Shown: positions 1 to 21,438 of the stretch, one piece after another | Layout: each line of letters starts with the position of its first letter | Numbering within the stretch: position 1 is the first letter of the stretch | Assembly (NCBI RefSeq): GCF_016919175.1 | Contig: NZ_JAFFPU010000074.1 | Span: 43,759-107,758 of the forward strand | Reading direction: 5' to 3' | Length of the DNA stretch: 64,000 bases | DNA from: Leptospira ainlahdjerensis | GTDB taxonomy: Bacteria > Spirochaetota > Leptospiria > Leptospirales > Leptospiraceae | Translations under genes and position numbers: made by a program | The notes under the pieces: model-generated | Seen by the model: only the letters and a program-made list of their open reading frames with translations | Told to the model about the DNA's origin: nothing | Database searches by the model: none

Positions 1-146
1 TCCAATAGATTTGCGGACGACTCGAGTGTGGATGTTTTGGAAGCCATAAAAGCGTCGTTCAAAAAAACCACAAATTGATCCGTTCCTTCCGGACCCAAAA
101 GTTCTTCTAACTTGCGTGGAATTCTATGGATCAAATCCATTCCCAT
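1..146 (-). CDS. Partial hypothetical protein, N-terminus only
   Basis: A reverse-strand reading frame runs off the left edge of the window. It starts at an ATG at 146 preceded by a GAGGAAGG ribosome-binding site and begins MGMDLIHRIPRKLEELLG. A second in-frame ATG lies two codons further in. About 48 residues are visible, amphipathic and helix-prone, with no motif I can name. It resembles the short coiled-coil proteins that are often left as hypothetical, but that is only an impression. The 3' end is outside the window. Confidence 0.6.
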   Translation of the reverse strand, partial: MGMDLIHRIPRKLEELLGPEGTDQFVVFLNDAFMASKTSTLESSANLL

Positions 147-620
147 ATTTGCACCTTCCTCTCTTTTGAGTTCAAGCTCATTTTTTCCTTCTCCACAATA
201 CGGTTCCGGAAATCGAAAGAAACGTTTCCTAAAGGTTAATTTTTTATCTTATTTTAGAAAAAATGAATCTTTGCTTGAGAATTTTTAGATCTCTTGATCG
301 CTCTATGAATTGAAAGAATCCATTCGAATTCTAGTTTTCTTTTTGGTTTATTGCACTCATCTTTTGAAAGTAGGAATTCTCATTCCGTCTCTGAAATGAA
401 TGTCAGAAAAAGAAAAATTCGAATTCTTTGATTCAAGAGAATATTTATCTCCTTATAAAAAGAATAGATTATACTCTTACCCTTTTAAGGTCAGAATCAA
501 AACTTTGAAATAGGAAATTCTACTTTTTTCATTCAATTCTTAAATGAATGGAAAAGAACTTGCTAACCTGAAAACGAGAACAATTCGTTTTTCACTCAAT
601 ACTTTTCTTGAATTTCTCCC
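147..620. other. Intergenic region, AT-rich
   Basis: No convincing gene in either direction. The stretch is AT-rich with many GAATTC- and TTCTT-like words and must hold the divergent promoters for the truncated gene on the left and the TetR gene on the right. I could not pick a clear -35/-10 pair or a strong inverted repeat. Confidence 0.5.
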
Positions 621-1361
621 ATGAAATCTGTAAATGGAACCTGGCCGTTTCTGCGGCGGAGATTTGCTTTGATTTCAAAGAAAACAATAAAGAATACGAA
701 AGTTATAAATAGCGAATCAGGGAAAAATTCCTCTCTTTTGGATCCCAGAAAAGAGCCTTCTCAGCGGCGATCGATTGATCGCGTTCAGAAAATTTTAGAC
801 GTTGTGGCTATTTTATTGGAACGAAACGGCGCTGAAGCGATCACCACGAATATGATTGCTCAAGAAGCGGAAATTCCAATCGGATCTTTGTATCAATACT
901 TTCCGAATAAACACGCGGTTTTGAATGCAGTCGGTCAAAGACATCTGGAAAGAGTCAATCAGATGCTTTCTGAAATTTTTCAATCCAATCTTTCGGGGAG
1001 AAATTGGGAAGAACTGATCGACCTCGTAATTGATTCTTTTGCCAATTTTTATCTGACCGAACCGGGATTCGCGCCGCTTTGGTCCTCCATGAAACAGGAT
1101 CCTGAGCTAATAGAAATTGATAGGGAAAACAATCTAAAAATTTCCGAAAACGTTTCACGAATTCTTTCTCAGTTTCAAGTTGATCCTGCGGAAAATAATA
1201 TCATCTCAAGAATTATCGTGGAAGTAACGGATGCGATTTTGAACCGTTGGATACGCGAGCAAAAAGATAAGGAATTTTCAAGCAGAATGATTATCGAATT
1301 GAAAATCATTCTGAAATCCTATCTGTCTCGATATTTTCCCGGAGGAAAAGAAATACTTTGA
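621..1361 (+). CDS. TetR/AcrR family transcriptional regulator
   Basis: DNA-binding repressor-type protein of 246 residues. The TetR helix-turn-helix lies at about residues 55-100, with the typical [20 protein letters not shown] recognition region followed by NKHAVL. The rest is the variable ligand-binding helical domain. The first 50 residues, basic and Ser/Arg-rich, are longer than usual for the family, and no Shine-Dalgarno is seen before the ATG at 621, so the true start could be an internal TTG near 739. The stop overlaps the TTG start of the downstream rhomboid gene by 4 bp, so the two are probably cotranscribed. The ligand is unknown. Confidence 0.85.
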   Translation: MKSVNGTWPFLRRRFALISKKTIKNTKVINSESGKNSSLLDPRKEPSQRRSIDRVQKILDVVAILLERNGAEAITTNMIAQEAEIPIGSLYQYFPNKHAVLNAVGQRHLERVNQMLSEIFQSNLSGRNWEELIDLVIDSFANFYLTEPGFAPLWSSMKQDPELIEIDRENNLKISENVSRILSQFQVDPAENNIISRIIVEVTDAILNRWIREQKDKEFSSRMIIELKIILKSYLSRYFPGGKEIL

Positions 1362-2023
1362 TTCGGATTCTTCTTTTTGAATTTCCTTTAACTACTTTTT
1401 TTGTTTTTTTGATGACCGCGACTTTTTTTCTGGTGAATATTTTTTTACCGGAACATTTAATCCGTCAATATTTCCTGAATCATCCGGGACATATCCAGCC
1501 GATTTCTTGGATCGGAGCGGTATTCTATCACGGAAACATCTTTCATCTTTTTGGAAATATGTTTTATCTTTTTTTTCTCGGAAGAGCCGTAGAACACAAG
1601 GCCGGAAAAGGGAGATGGCTCCTTTTCTTTTTTATGGCCGCTTTGATTTCTTCACTTTTGGATTCTTTTATTCGAGGAATTATATTACACGACTCGACTC
1701 CGGTAGTCGGCGCCTCCGGAGCGATCTCCGGAATTGCGGCGGTGGCCGCGCTACTTTCTCCGTTCTCATTACGTTTTAATCAGAAGAATATTCCCTTTCC
1801 CGTCTTTCTTGTCGCGTGGATCATGGTTTACTCGGATATAACAAATGTTTTTAACGATGATGGAGTCGCTCGTTGGGCGCATTTAGGCGGATTTATTTCC
1901 GTCATCTTTGCTGCGTATTTTTTAAAACCAACGGAACGAAAACAACTTCATTCCGGTTTTATTCTAAACTTAATATTTATCGTCCTAACTTTAATCTTAG
2001 CGTTTTTCTATTCCAATCGTTAA
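1358..2023 (+). CDS. Rhomboid family intramembrane serine protease
   Basis: Polytopic inner-membrane protease of 221 residues with about six hydrophobic segments. The family signatures are present: HxxxN (His63, Asn67) in the second membrane segment, the nucleophile motif GASG with Ser120, and the catalytic His175 in WAHLGG. All catalytic residues are therefore retained and the protein should be active in cleaving transmembrane substrates. It has no extra soluble domain. It starts with TTG inside the stop of the upstream TetR gene, an arrangement that implies translational coupling. The substrate cannot be guessed from context. Confidence 0.9.
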   Translation: MIRILLFEFPLTTFFVFLMTATFFLVNIFLPEHLIRQYFLNHPGHIQPISWIGAVFYHGNIFHLFGNMFYLFFLGRAVEHKAGKGRWLLFFFMAALISSLLDSFIRGIILHDSTPVVGASGAISGIAAVAALLSPFSLRFNQKNIPFPVFLVAWIMVYSDITNVFNDDGVARWAHLGGFISVIFAAYFLKPTERKQLHSGFILNLIFIVLTLILAFFYSNR

Positions 2024-2139
2024 GTTCCAAATCCGACAATCACAAACGAGATTCCTATAATTATCTAAGAATCTCGTCTTGCCTCTTTCGTCGGATCCGC
2101 CCGCAAAATAGGAATCCAAGATAAAAATGATTGTCAGCA

Positions 2140-2622
2140 ATGAAAAATTATAAGCCCCTGTATGGAAACTCGGAGAATGAATCGTCCTTGAGCAAACACG
2201 GCTTCTTTCAAATCACTCAAAAATTATTCCTAAGAAAGGGAGACGACTTGTTGATTCTTAGAGATAGAAAATCGGGTCTTGGGGATTTACCGGGCGGAAG
2301 AATGAACGAAGACGAATTCTACCAAGATTGGAAACTGAGTATGGAGCGCGAAATCGAAGAAGAATTAGGTTCCGAAGTTCAAATCCGAGTTTCTTCAAAA
2401 CCTCTTTTCGTTCATAAACACCGGGTCAACGAGGGGAACGTTCCGTGTATCATCATCGCCTACCACGCGAATTTTTTAGGCGGAGAGATTCAACTTTCCG
2501 ACGAACACGACTACATAGCTTGGGAAAACGTTCGCTCCTATGATCCCAGTCCGCTGTTTTCGGAATATATGCTCGATGCGGTCAATCTCTATCTCAAGGA
2601 ATACGCATCTTTAGTCTATTAG
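2140..2622 (+). CDS. Nudix hydrolase
   Basis: Soluble 160-residue protein carrying a Nudix box in which the [12 protein letters not shown] segment leads to REIEEELG, the metal-binding helix of this pyrophosphohydrolase family. The spacing between GG and REIEEELG is a little longer than canonical. Nudix enzymes hydrolyse nucleoside diphosphates linked to another moiety; the substrate here is unknown. I place the start at the ATG at 2140 ([10 protein letters not shown]); an in-frame TTG at 2131 is an alternative. The gene ends 11 bp before the next one and is probably in the same transcript. Confidence 0.85.
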   Translation: MKNYKPLYGNSENESSLSKHGFFQITQKLFLRKGDDLLILRDRKSGLGDLPGGRMNEDEFYQDWKLSMEREIEEELGSEVQIRVSSKPLFVHKHRVNEGNVPCIIIAYHANFLGGEIQLSDEHDYIAWENVRSYDPSPLFSEYMLDAVNLYLKEYASLVY

Positions 2623-2633
2623 AGAAAAAGAAT

Positions 2634-3680
2634 ATGACTCCATTTTGGAAAAATACAATCGCGTCCTTAATCTTGATTCCTATTTTTTTAGGAATCGCTT
2701 TCATATTTTCCGGTAAAGAAATTTCCTCGGAACAATACGCAGCACTCAAACGGAAGGAATATCAGATCCTTACCGCCGGATACGACAGAAACGCCGGTAA
2801 TATTCTTGTGATTCAACCGGAATGGCGACTCGAAGATTTTTCTTCCGAAGAGAGATTTTTGAAATCTTTCGAAAATCCCATCAAACAAGCTAAACAAAAA
2901 GGGCTGATTAAAAAAAATACGTTAGTCGTTCTTCCCTCTCATACCGGAAGTTTTTTGTATTTTCTAAATGCGCGCCGGGAAGTTTTTTCGGCGCCAAATT
3001 TAGAAAGGGCCTTTTTTCTTTTAAGTCTTGAAATCCGATTTAAAAATTGGATCGGACTGATTACGGGACAAAAGACGGATCCTTATTCCAAAATTTCATC
3101 CACCTATCAAAGAATTTTTTCAAATCTTTCCAGAACTTATGGAATTTATCTTTTACCGGGTTCGATCCTTTTGCCCGGCGCGAGGCTGGAAGATGGAAAT
3201 TTGACTTCGAATTCGGAAGGGGAATGGAAAGAATTCGCATTTCTTTTTGAACCGGACGGAAAAATCGCCAAAGAATTTTTATCTCACAATCCTTCGGAAA
3301 TTTGGAAAAAAGATCTTTCCAAGTTTACGGAAAATAATTTTTCTTCTTTGGAAGAGGATGACCGATCGCTGATTACCTTTCAATTTCCATTTGCAAGATT
3401 CGGCATTTTTTATTTGGAAGAATTCAAAAATCCCGAATTTCAGGATAAAATTAAAAAAACTTTCGTTTCCAGGATCATCGCGATTGGAGAAGAATCTTCC
3501 GAAACTTTTCTGAAAGAATGGGCTACAAAATCCAATTTTGAATCTACGATTCGAGTAATTCCTTCGGGTTCCTTGATCGATCAAGAATACGAAGGCGGGA
3601 GTTATGTGAAGACAAGATACGGAGCTCCGACTCCGGGTGTGAATAGCAGAGAACCTCTGATTCTCAACCTATTCTTATAG
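2634..3680 (+). CDS. Membrane-anchored nitrilase-fold-like protein, catalytic residues apparently lost
   Basis: A 348-residue protein with one N-terminal membrane segment (about residues 9-27) and a soluble, presumably periplasmic domain. Parts recall the carbon-nitrogen hydrolase fold: TLVVLPSH where the family has a VxPE strand, [14 protein letters not shown] followed by [13 protein letters not shown], and [12 protein letters not shown] where the nucleophile Cys motif GxxICYE would sit. The Glu and Cys positions of the catalytic triad are not the expected residues, so if the assignment is right this is a pseudoenzyme. It follows the Nudix gene closely and converges on the next gene with a 3-bp gap. 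The fold assignment is an inference from local similarity. Confidence 0.55.
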   Translation: MTPFWKNTIASLILIPIFLGIAFIFSGKEISSEQYAALKRKEYQILTAGYDRNAGNILVIQPEWRLEDFSSEERFLKSFENPIKQAKQKGLIKKNTLVVLPSHTGSFLYFLNARREVFSAPNLERAFFLLSLEIRFKNWIGLITGQKTDPYSKISSTYQRIFSNLSRTYGIYLLPGSILLPGARLEDGNLTSNSEGEWKEFAFLFEPDGKIAKEFLSHNPSEIWKKDLSKFTENNFSSLEEDDRSLITFQFPFARFGIFYLEEFKNPEFQDKIKKTFVSRIIAIGEESSETFLKEWATKSNFESTIRVIPSGSLIDQEYEGGSYVKTRYGAPTPGVNSREPLILNLFL

Positions 3681-3683
3681 ACT

Positions 3684-4844
3684 TTATTTGCTTCGAACTT
3701 CTTCGTAGAGTTTCCAAATACTCCAATCCTCCGGCTGAAAGTCGAGTTTACTCAGGATCAATAAGCCGGGTTCGGTTTCACAGACGATTCGATCGTCCCC
3801 GGAAAGATAAGCTCTTTCGCAAAGGATTGGGAGATTCTGACTTTTTTTCAAAGGGCCCCAAAGATGAACCTTTCCCGAATAACCGGAAAGAAACTCGTTC
3901 TTCTTTGCTAATTTCCAAGGATAGATTTCTTTTCTGCTCACGGTGAAAAGTTTTGTGATCGCGGGTTTGCCCTTAGAGGAAAAATTAATTCTTCGCAAAT
4001 GTAATTTCCCGATTTCACCGCCGATATAATAAGCGCTTTCTCCGTTTCCATAATAAAGAATCGGACTCAAAATATCCTTATCGATTTTTTCAGCGGTTTT
4101 TTGTGTGGGATGAAACCAGTAGAGATTGTAAGAGCCTGCGTTTCCGGAAAAAATCAAAAAAGAATTTCCGGATGGATACATCAGAGAACGTGTTTTTAGA
4201 TTCGGAAACGGAGAAACGATCTTTTCTTTATTCAAGACTAAAACCGGCTTTCTCGGTTCTACCGTTTTTTCTTCATAAAGATTGTCATCGACGAAGTAAT
4301 AGATTTTAGATCCGTCGGGAAGAATCGATCCCCGATTCTTACAAGAAACTTGAGCGCCTGCCTCGTAAGAAAGACTGGAATCTTTTAATGATATCGCAAC
4401 GTATCGACAACCGCCCGAAGCTTGCATCGGATATTCGACCAACGCATAATTCGCGTTTTGCGAAAGGGATAAGTTGGAAGGAATCTGATCCAAACTTCTC
4501 GAATTATTTTCACCCGCAGAAAGATCCTGATAGAATATTTTTTGATCTTCCGTCCAGACCAACTTCAATCGATCATTTGAAAACTCGATTACCCTTGAAG
4601 AATCGGGAGCTTCGGAAGAAAGAATCTCGTCCCTGTCTTTCGGGGATTGAAGTTTCTCCTTTAACTTATCAGCTGCCTTTTCGTATTTTTCCTGCTCTAC
4701 CAACTCTTGGATTTCTTCAATAAAAGTTTCGTGACTGCTTTTGCAGAAATGAAAAAAAGAAACCGTAAACAAAATCAAAATCGTATTCTTAAGGAAAAAC
4801 GCTTTCAATCTGATTTTATCTTTCAAAATGGATTCAATATTCAT
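3684..4844 (-). CDS. Putative lipoprotein with beta-propeller-like repeats
   Basis: Exported protein of about 386 residues. I start it at the ATG at 4844 ([10 protein letters not shown]), because the longer frame runs into the upstream EcsC-like gene. A hydrophobic segment [13 protein letters not shown] ends in a Cys, an acceptable if weak spirochaetal lipobox. A short Glu/Lys helical stretch (residues about 38-65, TPR-like) is followed by repeated strand-rich units such as [20 protein letters not shown] and [20 protein letters not shown], which look like TolB/WD40-type blades. No enzyme motif is visible. It lies just downstream of the EcsC-like gene on the same strand. Confidence 0.65.
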   Translation of the reverse strand: MNIESILKDKIRLKAFFLKNTILILFTVSFFHFCKSSHETFIEEIQELVEQEKYEKAADKLKEKLQSPKDRDEILSSEAPDSSRVIEFSNDRLKLVWTEDQKIFYQDLSAGENNSRSLDQIPSNLSLSQNANYALVEYPMQASGGCRYVAISLKDSSLSYEAGAQVSCKNRGSILPDGSKIYYFVDDNLYEEKTVEPRKPVLVLNKEKIVSPFPNLKTRSLMYPSGNSFLIFSGNAGSYNLYWFHPTQKTAEKIDKDILSPILYYGNGESAYYIGGEIGKLHLRRINFSSKGKPAITKLFTVSRKEIYPWKLAKKNEFLSGYSGKVHLWGPLKKSQNLPILCERAYLSGDDRIVCETEPGLLILSKLDFQPEDWSIWKLYEEVRSK

Positions 4845-4870
4845 AATATACTTCAGTTTCTCTTTGGATT

Positions 4871-5482
<612 letters not shown>

Positions 5483-5483
5483 G

Positions 5484-6581
<1,098 letters not shown>

Positions 6582-6647
6582 AGAACTAAATCTTAGAATT
6601 TTACAGGTTGATAAATCACGGATCGATCTCGAACTGGAATTAGAGAA

Positions 6648-8146
<1,499 letters not shown>

Positions 8147-8150
<4 letters not shown>

Positions 8151-9058
8151 GCCCTCGCCCCTGCGGGAACCCCACTTGTAGAAGCCGAACGTCCTTTGAG
8201 ATGGAAAATTCCCTTATAAAAAACAAAAAGAATTCCAAATTTAGAAATTCCTAATATATAAAGCATTCCGAGTGCGACGACACTTCCGAGAATCCATCCG
8301 AGTGCGTGGATAATCAAACTGGAGAGAATCGCGAGCCCGAGCGCACCGATAAAAACGGAACCGAAAAAATAAACGATTCTTTGAATCGGACTTCCTTTTC
8401 CTTCTTTCGCTTCCTGTTCGAGAGAAACGCCTTGAATTTCAAGACCTTCTTCCAACCATCTGGACATTATGACGATCATAATTGGAATCATAATCACACC
8501 CATGACATACAACGTGATCGCGACATCGGAAGTTAACCAAGAAAGCGCCGTATTCCAAGACCAGTTGTTAAGGTATTCTTCACGAGTTGCTGAAAAAAAT
8601 CTTTTGTAACCTTCTCCATCCCAACCGTGAACAAGAATAAAAAACATTCCAAAATAGCCCAACATCACTTGTAAAAAACCGAAGAAAACTTTGGATTTTT
8701 CAAGAAGTTTCCAAACGATCCAGAAGGCGAGAATTCCTTGCGAAACATTTGTAAAACCGAAAAGAGTAACCAACCAACCCGGCATCGATTTATCCAAGGC
8801 CTGCATGGTTTCCCAATTGGTAAATTGCCAAACGAGATAAAGCCCAGAAGGTCCGAACACGAGAGAAAGGAAAAGCACGTTGATCAGAAAATACGTAGTC
8901 TTCCAAAAGGGAGTTTTTTCATTCTTCCCTCCGACCTCTGTCAGAGCCTCTGCGGGTGAAGAATCCGGCGAGGTTTGAATTTTTTTAATCTGACGGGAAG
9001 CCGCCATTGCAAAGCCTGCGCCCAATCCGTAGGCCCAGAAAACATCGACTTGAACCAT
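8147..9058 (-). CDS. Multi-pass membrane protein under probable TetR control
   Basis: About 303 residues with roughly seven hydrophobic segments, for example [43 protein letters not shown] and [16 protein letters not shown]. The ATG at 9058 is preceded by AGGAG eight bases upstream. No transporter or enzyme motif is obvious. The N-terminal [20 protein letters not shown] helix and a small, Ala/Gly/Ser-rich C-terminal tail are notable. It lies 103 bp downstream of a TetR gene on the same strand, and a candidate operator sits in its promoter (9092-9107), so it is probably the regulated target. Confidence 0.75.
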
Positions 9059-9087
9059 TTTCAATTCTCCTGTTTCGTTATTTTAAA

Positions 9088-9118
9088 ATTAGAATGACAT
9101 ATCATTCAGTTTTTTCAA
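9088..9118 (-). promoter_or_regulatory. Candidate promoter with TetR-type operator GAATGACATATCATTC
   Basis: On the minus strand TTGAAA (9118-9113) and TCTAAT (9093-9088) could be -35 and -10 elements with a 19-bp spacer. Almost the whole spacer is occupied by an inverted repeat, GAATGA-CATA-TCATTC at 9092-9107, with six-base arms. Such a site between a TetR gene (9162-9773) and the next gene is what a local repressor operator looks like. The assignment is inferred from position and symmetry. Confidence 0.6.
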
Positions 9119-9161
9119 TTAAAAAAAAGTAGAAACTCCTGCTTTTTCAAATACAAGAATT

Positions 9162-9773
9162 TCACGAACTGGCCCTCATTCCGTCCAGCATCAAGTCCGG
9201 AACGGCTTTCATCCAACGAATCGCGTATTCTTGGTTCGATTTGTGGGAAATGGACTGACGAATCCCTTCAAACATCATGGAATTGATCGCTTTGGAAGCG
9301 ACGTCGGTATCCAAATTCTTTCTTAAAAAACCCTTTTTTACGCCGTTGATCAAATAAAACTCAGTGACCTTTGCGGAAAGATCGTAAGTTTTTTTGATTT
9401 TCGTCGAAATGGAATCGTCGATGCCCTGGGTTTCAAAAAAGAAAACCTGACCGACTCGAACATCTTTTCCAAAAAGTTCAAACAAACCGACGCCGATCTC
9501 TCCAATCTGTGATCTGTATTCTTCCAAAGAATTGGATTGATCGGGACTTTGTTTTGAGATCACCTCCGAAAGTCCTTTCTGAATCTGATCAAGAAGTGCG
9601 TGTAGGATATCCAATTTATTCTTAAAATAACGATAACAAGTTCCGTGCCCGATATCCAATTTCCCCGCGATGTCCGCAATTCCTGCGGAGTGATAGCCTT
9701 TTTTCGAAAAGATATCCAAGGCCGCGTCCAAAATTTCTTCTCTTCGAGCCTGAATTTTTTCTTCTTTTTTCAT
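9162..9773 (-). CDS. TetR/AcrR family transcriptional regulator
   Basis: A 203-residue TetR repressor. The DNA-binding domain occupies residues 1-60: RREEILDAALDIFSKKGYHS, then ADIAGKLDIGHGTCYRYFKNK, a textbook HTH with the YRYF hinge. The remainder is the helical ligand-binding domain. It is transcribed toward a membrane-protein gene, and the 103-bp gap between them holds a 16-bp inverted repeat that is the best candidate for its operator. The inducing ligand is not known; many such pairs control lipid or efflux functions. The other TetR protein in this window (621-1361) is only distantly similar. Confidence 0.9.
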   Translation of the reverse strand: MKKEEKIQARREEILDAALDIFSKKGYHSAGIADIAGKLDIGHGTCYRYFKNKLDILHALLDQIQKGLSEVISKQSPDQSNSLEEYRSQIGEIGVGLFELFGKDVRVGQVFFFETQGIDDSISTKIKKTYDLSAKVTEFYLINGVKKGFLRKNLDTDVASKAINSMMFEGIRQSISHKSNQEYAIRWMKAVPDLMLDGMRASS

Positions 9774-9825
9774 ACTTGGGTAAGAATGTTTTGGGCCGGA
9801 GTTTTTTTTGTAAACCAGAAGATTC

Positions 9826-12020
<2,195 letters not shown>

Positions 12021-12031
12021 TTTGCTCTAAA

Positions 12032-13846
<1,815 letters not shown>

Positions 13847-13856
13847 GCTTTCGAGC

Positions 13857-14420
13857 ATGAGAACCTTTTTGGGGATTTCCATTCCGGACGAAGTGAAAGA
13901 ACAGCTAACTTCAATCTGTTACGGATTGCCCGATATCAAGTGGGTGCGGGAAGAGAATTTTCATATTACCTTGGTTTTTTTAGGGGAACAAGGTTCCGAT
14001 GATATCGATCGCATCTCGGAATTCTGTTCCAGGATTTCACTTCCGGACTTCGACTTGAGGCTTCAGTCCGTGGGTTTTTTCGGAAAACAAAAATCGCCTT
14101 CGATTCTTTTTGCAAACGTGGAAAAAAACTCGAACTTACTCCAATTACAGAAAACTCTGGATTCCGGTCTTCGAAAACGAGGTTTTAACCCGGAACGTCA
14201 AGAATACCATCCCCACGTTACGATTGGGAGATTCAAAAATGCGAACGGAGAACGAATATCTCTTTACTTGGAAGAATTCACCGGCTTTTCCTCTTCGCGT
14301 TTTCCTGTTTTAGAATTTCATATCTACTCCTCCAAATCGTCCTCGGACGGACCGATTTATACGATTGAAGAATCCTTTTCACTTCTTCCGTCTTACAGGG
14401 ATTATGGGAAAACACTTTGA
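13857..14420 (+). CDS. thpR: RNA 2',3'-cyclic phosphodiesterase (2H family)
   Basis: A 187-residue member of the 2H phosphoesterase/LigT family, which opens 2',3'-cyclic phosphates on RNA to 2'-phosphates. Both HxTx motifs are intact: HITLVFLG near residue 36 and HPHVTIGRF near residue 122. The N-terminal [10 protein letters not shown] is typical for ThpR. It sits between the pabB fusion and aat, its stop overlapping the TTG start of aat by 4 bp, so it is in a compact operon. Confidence 0.92.
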   Translation: MRTFLGISIPDEVKEQLTSICYGLPDIKWVREENFHITLVFLGEQGSDDIDRISEFCSRISLPDFDLRLQSVGFFGKQKSPSILFANVEKNSNLLQLQKTLDSGLRKRGFNPERQEYHPHVTIGRFKNANGERISLYLEEFTGFSSSRFPVLEFHIYSSKSSSDGPIYTIEESFSLLPSYRDYGKTL

Positions 14421-15076
14421 AAGACTTTTCCGACTTTTTTAGAAATCCACACGTCTGGGACCGTGAGATCGTCGCGGTCGGTGGCGATCTTTCCCCCGAA
14501 AGACTTCTTTATGCTTATAAGAATGGAATCTTTCCTTGGTCCGATCAGCCTATCCTTTGGTATTGTCTGGATCCTCGCGGAATTTTTGATCTCAATCAAT
14601 TGCATATTTCAAAACGTGTAAAACGTAAAATCAACCAGAAGAAATATACGATTACTTTCAACAGAGCATTCGAACAAGTTATGCGTTGTTGCGCCTATCG
14701 ACCGGGTGAAGAAACCTGGATTACCGAACTTTTTATCAAAGGTTACAACGAGTTTCACAAACTCGGCTACGCGCATTCAGTCGAAGTCTGGGATGAGAAC
14801 GGGAAACTCGGAGGCGGAGTCTACGGAGTTGCCATCGGCAACTTTTTTGCAGGCGAGTCGATGTTCTCCTTCGTGCCGGATTTCGGAAAAATCGGATTGT
14901 ATCATTTATTTGAGGCGCTCAAAAAAGATGGGTTTTTTCTTTTCGATACTCAGCAGCTAAACATCGTTACTCTGGGACTCGGTGCGTATCAAATTCCAAA
15001 AAAAGAATATCTCCGAAGACTGGAACCCGCCGTTGCTTCGGGAAAAAAATGGTCCCCTCCTCATTCCATTCTTTAA
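14417..15076 (+). CDS. aat: Leucyl/phenylalanyl-tRNA--protein transferase
   Basis: A 219-residue enzyme that adds Leu or Phe from aminoacyl-tRNA to N-terminal Lys/Arg of proteins, marking them for ClpS-ClpAP degradation (N-degron pathway). Recognisable segments are [43 protein letters not shown] and FDTQQLN, in the correct order and spacing. The start is TTG at 14417, overlapping the thpR stop by 4 bp. No clpS or clpA is near it in the window. Confidence 0.95.
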   Translation: MKDFSDFFRNPHVWDREIVAVGGDLSPERLLYAYKNGIFPWSDQPILWYCLDPRGIFDLNQLHISKRVKRKINQKKYTITFNRAFEQVMRCCAYRPGEETWITELFIKGYNEFHKLGYAHSVEVWDENGKLGGGVYGVAIGNFFAGESMFSFVPDFGKIGLYHLFEALKKDGFFLFDTQQLNIVTLGLGAYQIPKKEYLRRLEPAVASGKKWSPPHSIL

Positions 15077-15153
15077 AAAAAACGTATTTACTTTTTTCGG
15101 AAGGATGTTGCACTTCTCAGAATCAATCATTCTATTCAATAGGAAACTTTAAA

Positions 15154-15444
15154 ATGACCCTTTTTAAGAAAATTCTTGCCCAACTTTTGATCGCTTCAAT
15201 GGCGCTAACTGGATTTGCAGGACTCGTTGCAGAAGAACCTGCCGCTGAAACACCGACTACTCAGACTGAAACTCCGAAAGAAACTAAGTCTGAAAAGAAA
15301 GGAAAAAAAGCTAAGAAATCCAAAAAGGCGAAAAAGGCAAAGAAATCTAAGAAAAAATCCAAGAAGGAAAAAGCAGAAACTAAAAAAGAAGAATCTGCCC
15401 CAGCAACTGAATCCTCTTCTACTCCTGCAGGAGAAGAGCAATAA
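15154..15444 (+). CDS. Small lysine-rich exported protein
   Basis: A 96-residue protein with an AGGAAAC ribosome-binding site and a signal peptide (FKKILAQLLIASMALTGFAG, likely cleaved after the Ala/Val stretch). The mature part begins acidic and Thr/Pro-rich (AEEPAAETPTTQTE), then becomes a run of Lys-rich repeats of the type KKAKKSKK, and ends Glu/Ser/Thr/Pro-rich. It has no Cys and no recognisable domain; it would be disordered. Such polybasic segments could bind nucleic acid, peptidoglycan or LPS, but this is conjecture. A hairpin terminator follows at 15455. Confidence 0.75.
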   Translation: MTLFKKILAQLLIASMALTGFAGLVAEEPAAETPTTQTETPKETKSEKKGKKAKKSKKAKKAKKSKKKSKKEKAETKKEESAPATESSSTPAGEEQ

Positions 15445-15454
15445 TCACTGCTTC

Positions 15455-15496
15455 CCGTCTATCTCTTCCGAGGTAGACGGTCCTTTCTTTTCCTCG
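15455..15496 (+). terminator. Rho-independent terminator after the lysine-rich gene
   Basis: An 11-bp stem (CCGTCTATCTC with GAGGTAGACGG, one G-T pair) closes a TTCC tetraloop and is followed by a T-rich tract (TCCTTTCTTTTCC). Confidence 0.8.
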
Positions 15497-15625
15497 TTTT
15501 TGCACTGCACCCTCTCCTCTCTCACCTGAAAATTTGGTTGACTCATTCCTTTTTTCTCTTAGCTTTATTCAGCCTTTAACCTACCGGAAATCATTCCGGT
15601 AAAACTCATTAAAGAGGAATTGGAA

Positions 15626-17677
<2,052 letters not shown>

Positions 17678-17702
17678 TTTTAAAATTCTCTTTCTTATAA
17701 AA

Positions 17703-17737
17703 AAGCCTGAAGTAAAACTTTGCTTCAGGCTTTTTTT
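17703..17737 (+). terminator. Rho-independent terminator after the acyl-CoA ligase
   Basis: A perfect 10-bp stem, AAGCCTGAAG with CTTCAGGCTT, encloses a 10-base loop and runs into a T tract. Confidence 0.9.
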
Positions 17738-17910
17738 GTCAGGACAGCCGATCAAGGTAGAATTCTATACAAGTCAAACCCATTACTAAAAAGTATTTAA
17801 AACACGCTCCCCTTATGTTTTGTAAATATAGCTAACTTTCGATCGATCTGCAATCGACTTTATCGAGAACGTCGAGTCGAACGCAAAATTCTTATCAAAG
17901 GAGGTCTTAC

Positions 17911-17933
17911 AAAAACGAGAAATTCTAATTCTC
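17911..17933 (-). terminator. Weak possible terminator of the reverse-strand lipoprotein operon
   Basis: On the minus strand, just past the stop of the MBL gene, GAGAA-TTAGAAT-TTCTC forms a short hairpin followed by GTTTTTG. The 5-bp stem is weak. Confidence 0.35.
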
Positions 17934-17936
17934 CTT

Positions 17937-18790
17937 CTAAAGTGAAAATAGAATTCGAACTCCTGAAAAAATCTCTTCCCCTTCTTCTAAAATAGCCGGA
18001 TCATGCAATGTCAAAATTTTCGTTCCTTTGCGGTTTAGGATCTGAACGTATTCGAGAAAGTCCCGATTCCTTTTGATTGAAAACGCGGCGACTTTGGGAA
18101 GTCCGATTCCATTTTTACATTCTTGAATGAGATAACATTCGTCGCCGGTTATCAAAAACTGATTTTCGGAAGAAGCGATCCATTCTAACGCTTGAGAACC
18201 GGGAGTATGTCCGCCGGTAAATAAAAGCCTCATTCCAGGAACAACCGAATAGGGTCCGTTAAAGGAATGAAGCCGGTTTTGATTTTTTAATCCGCTTAGA
18301 TAGGCAGATTGTTTCGGAAAATAAGACTGCTTTTCCAAAATATCAAAATCATGATTTTGAATATGAATTCTTGCCGATTGGAAAAGAGAAATTGCACCAG
18401 CGTGATCAAAATGAAAATGCGTGAGAACGATATCCGAAATATCTTTCGGATCGATACCACATCTTTTCAATAGATCTTCGGGGCTCTCAAAGGAAACAAA
18501 GCCGAATTTTTTTCTGTAAGAATCGTTCACAAATCCCGAATCCACAAGGATGTTCTTTCCGGGAATTCTTATCAGATAGAACAAAAAGACGATCTCTCGA
18601 CTCCCGTCGCCCTCTTCCACGTTTAAAAATTGATTCGGATATGAACTTCGTCCATAAGAGAAAACATAAAGGCCGTAACTCGACTTACAGTTTTTTGAAA
18701 ATGTCCGAGAGGAAAAATCCCGATTCTGATCTCCGGCACCGACACAAAAAACGGAAAAACAAAAAAGAAAAAAAACGATCCAAGTTCCTT

Positions 18791-18794
<4 letters not shown>
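17937..18794 (-). CDS. Exported metallo-beta-lactamase-fold hydrolase, lactonase-like
   Basis: A 285-residue MBL-fold protein with an N-terminal hydrophobic export signal ([13 protein letters not shown]). The metal-binding motif is HFHFDHAG (HxHxDH), followed by [13 protein letters not shown] with the next His, a GDECY Asp and a C-terminal LHDP. This order resembles the quorum-quenching N-acyl-homoserine lactonase subgroup (AiiA-like) more than beta-lactamases. Its substrate here is unknown. The start codon overlaps the stop of the upstream lipoprotein gene (4 bp), so the two are translationally coupled. Confidence 0.85.
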
Positions 18795-19834
<1,040 letters not shown>

Positions 19835-19842
19835 AAACCTGG

Positions 19843-21390
<1,548 letters not shown>

Positions 21391-21438
21391 GTTTTCTCCT
21401 TTGTTTTAAGTGACTTTTTGCAATGGGTCGATAGCGAA

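Noticed and set aside
15205..15441. Reverse-strand frame rich in Phe, Ser and Leu opposite the lysine-rich gene
   Set aside because: It is the complement of the AAA/AAG-rich repeat, without a ribosome-binding site.
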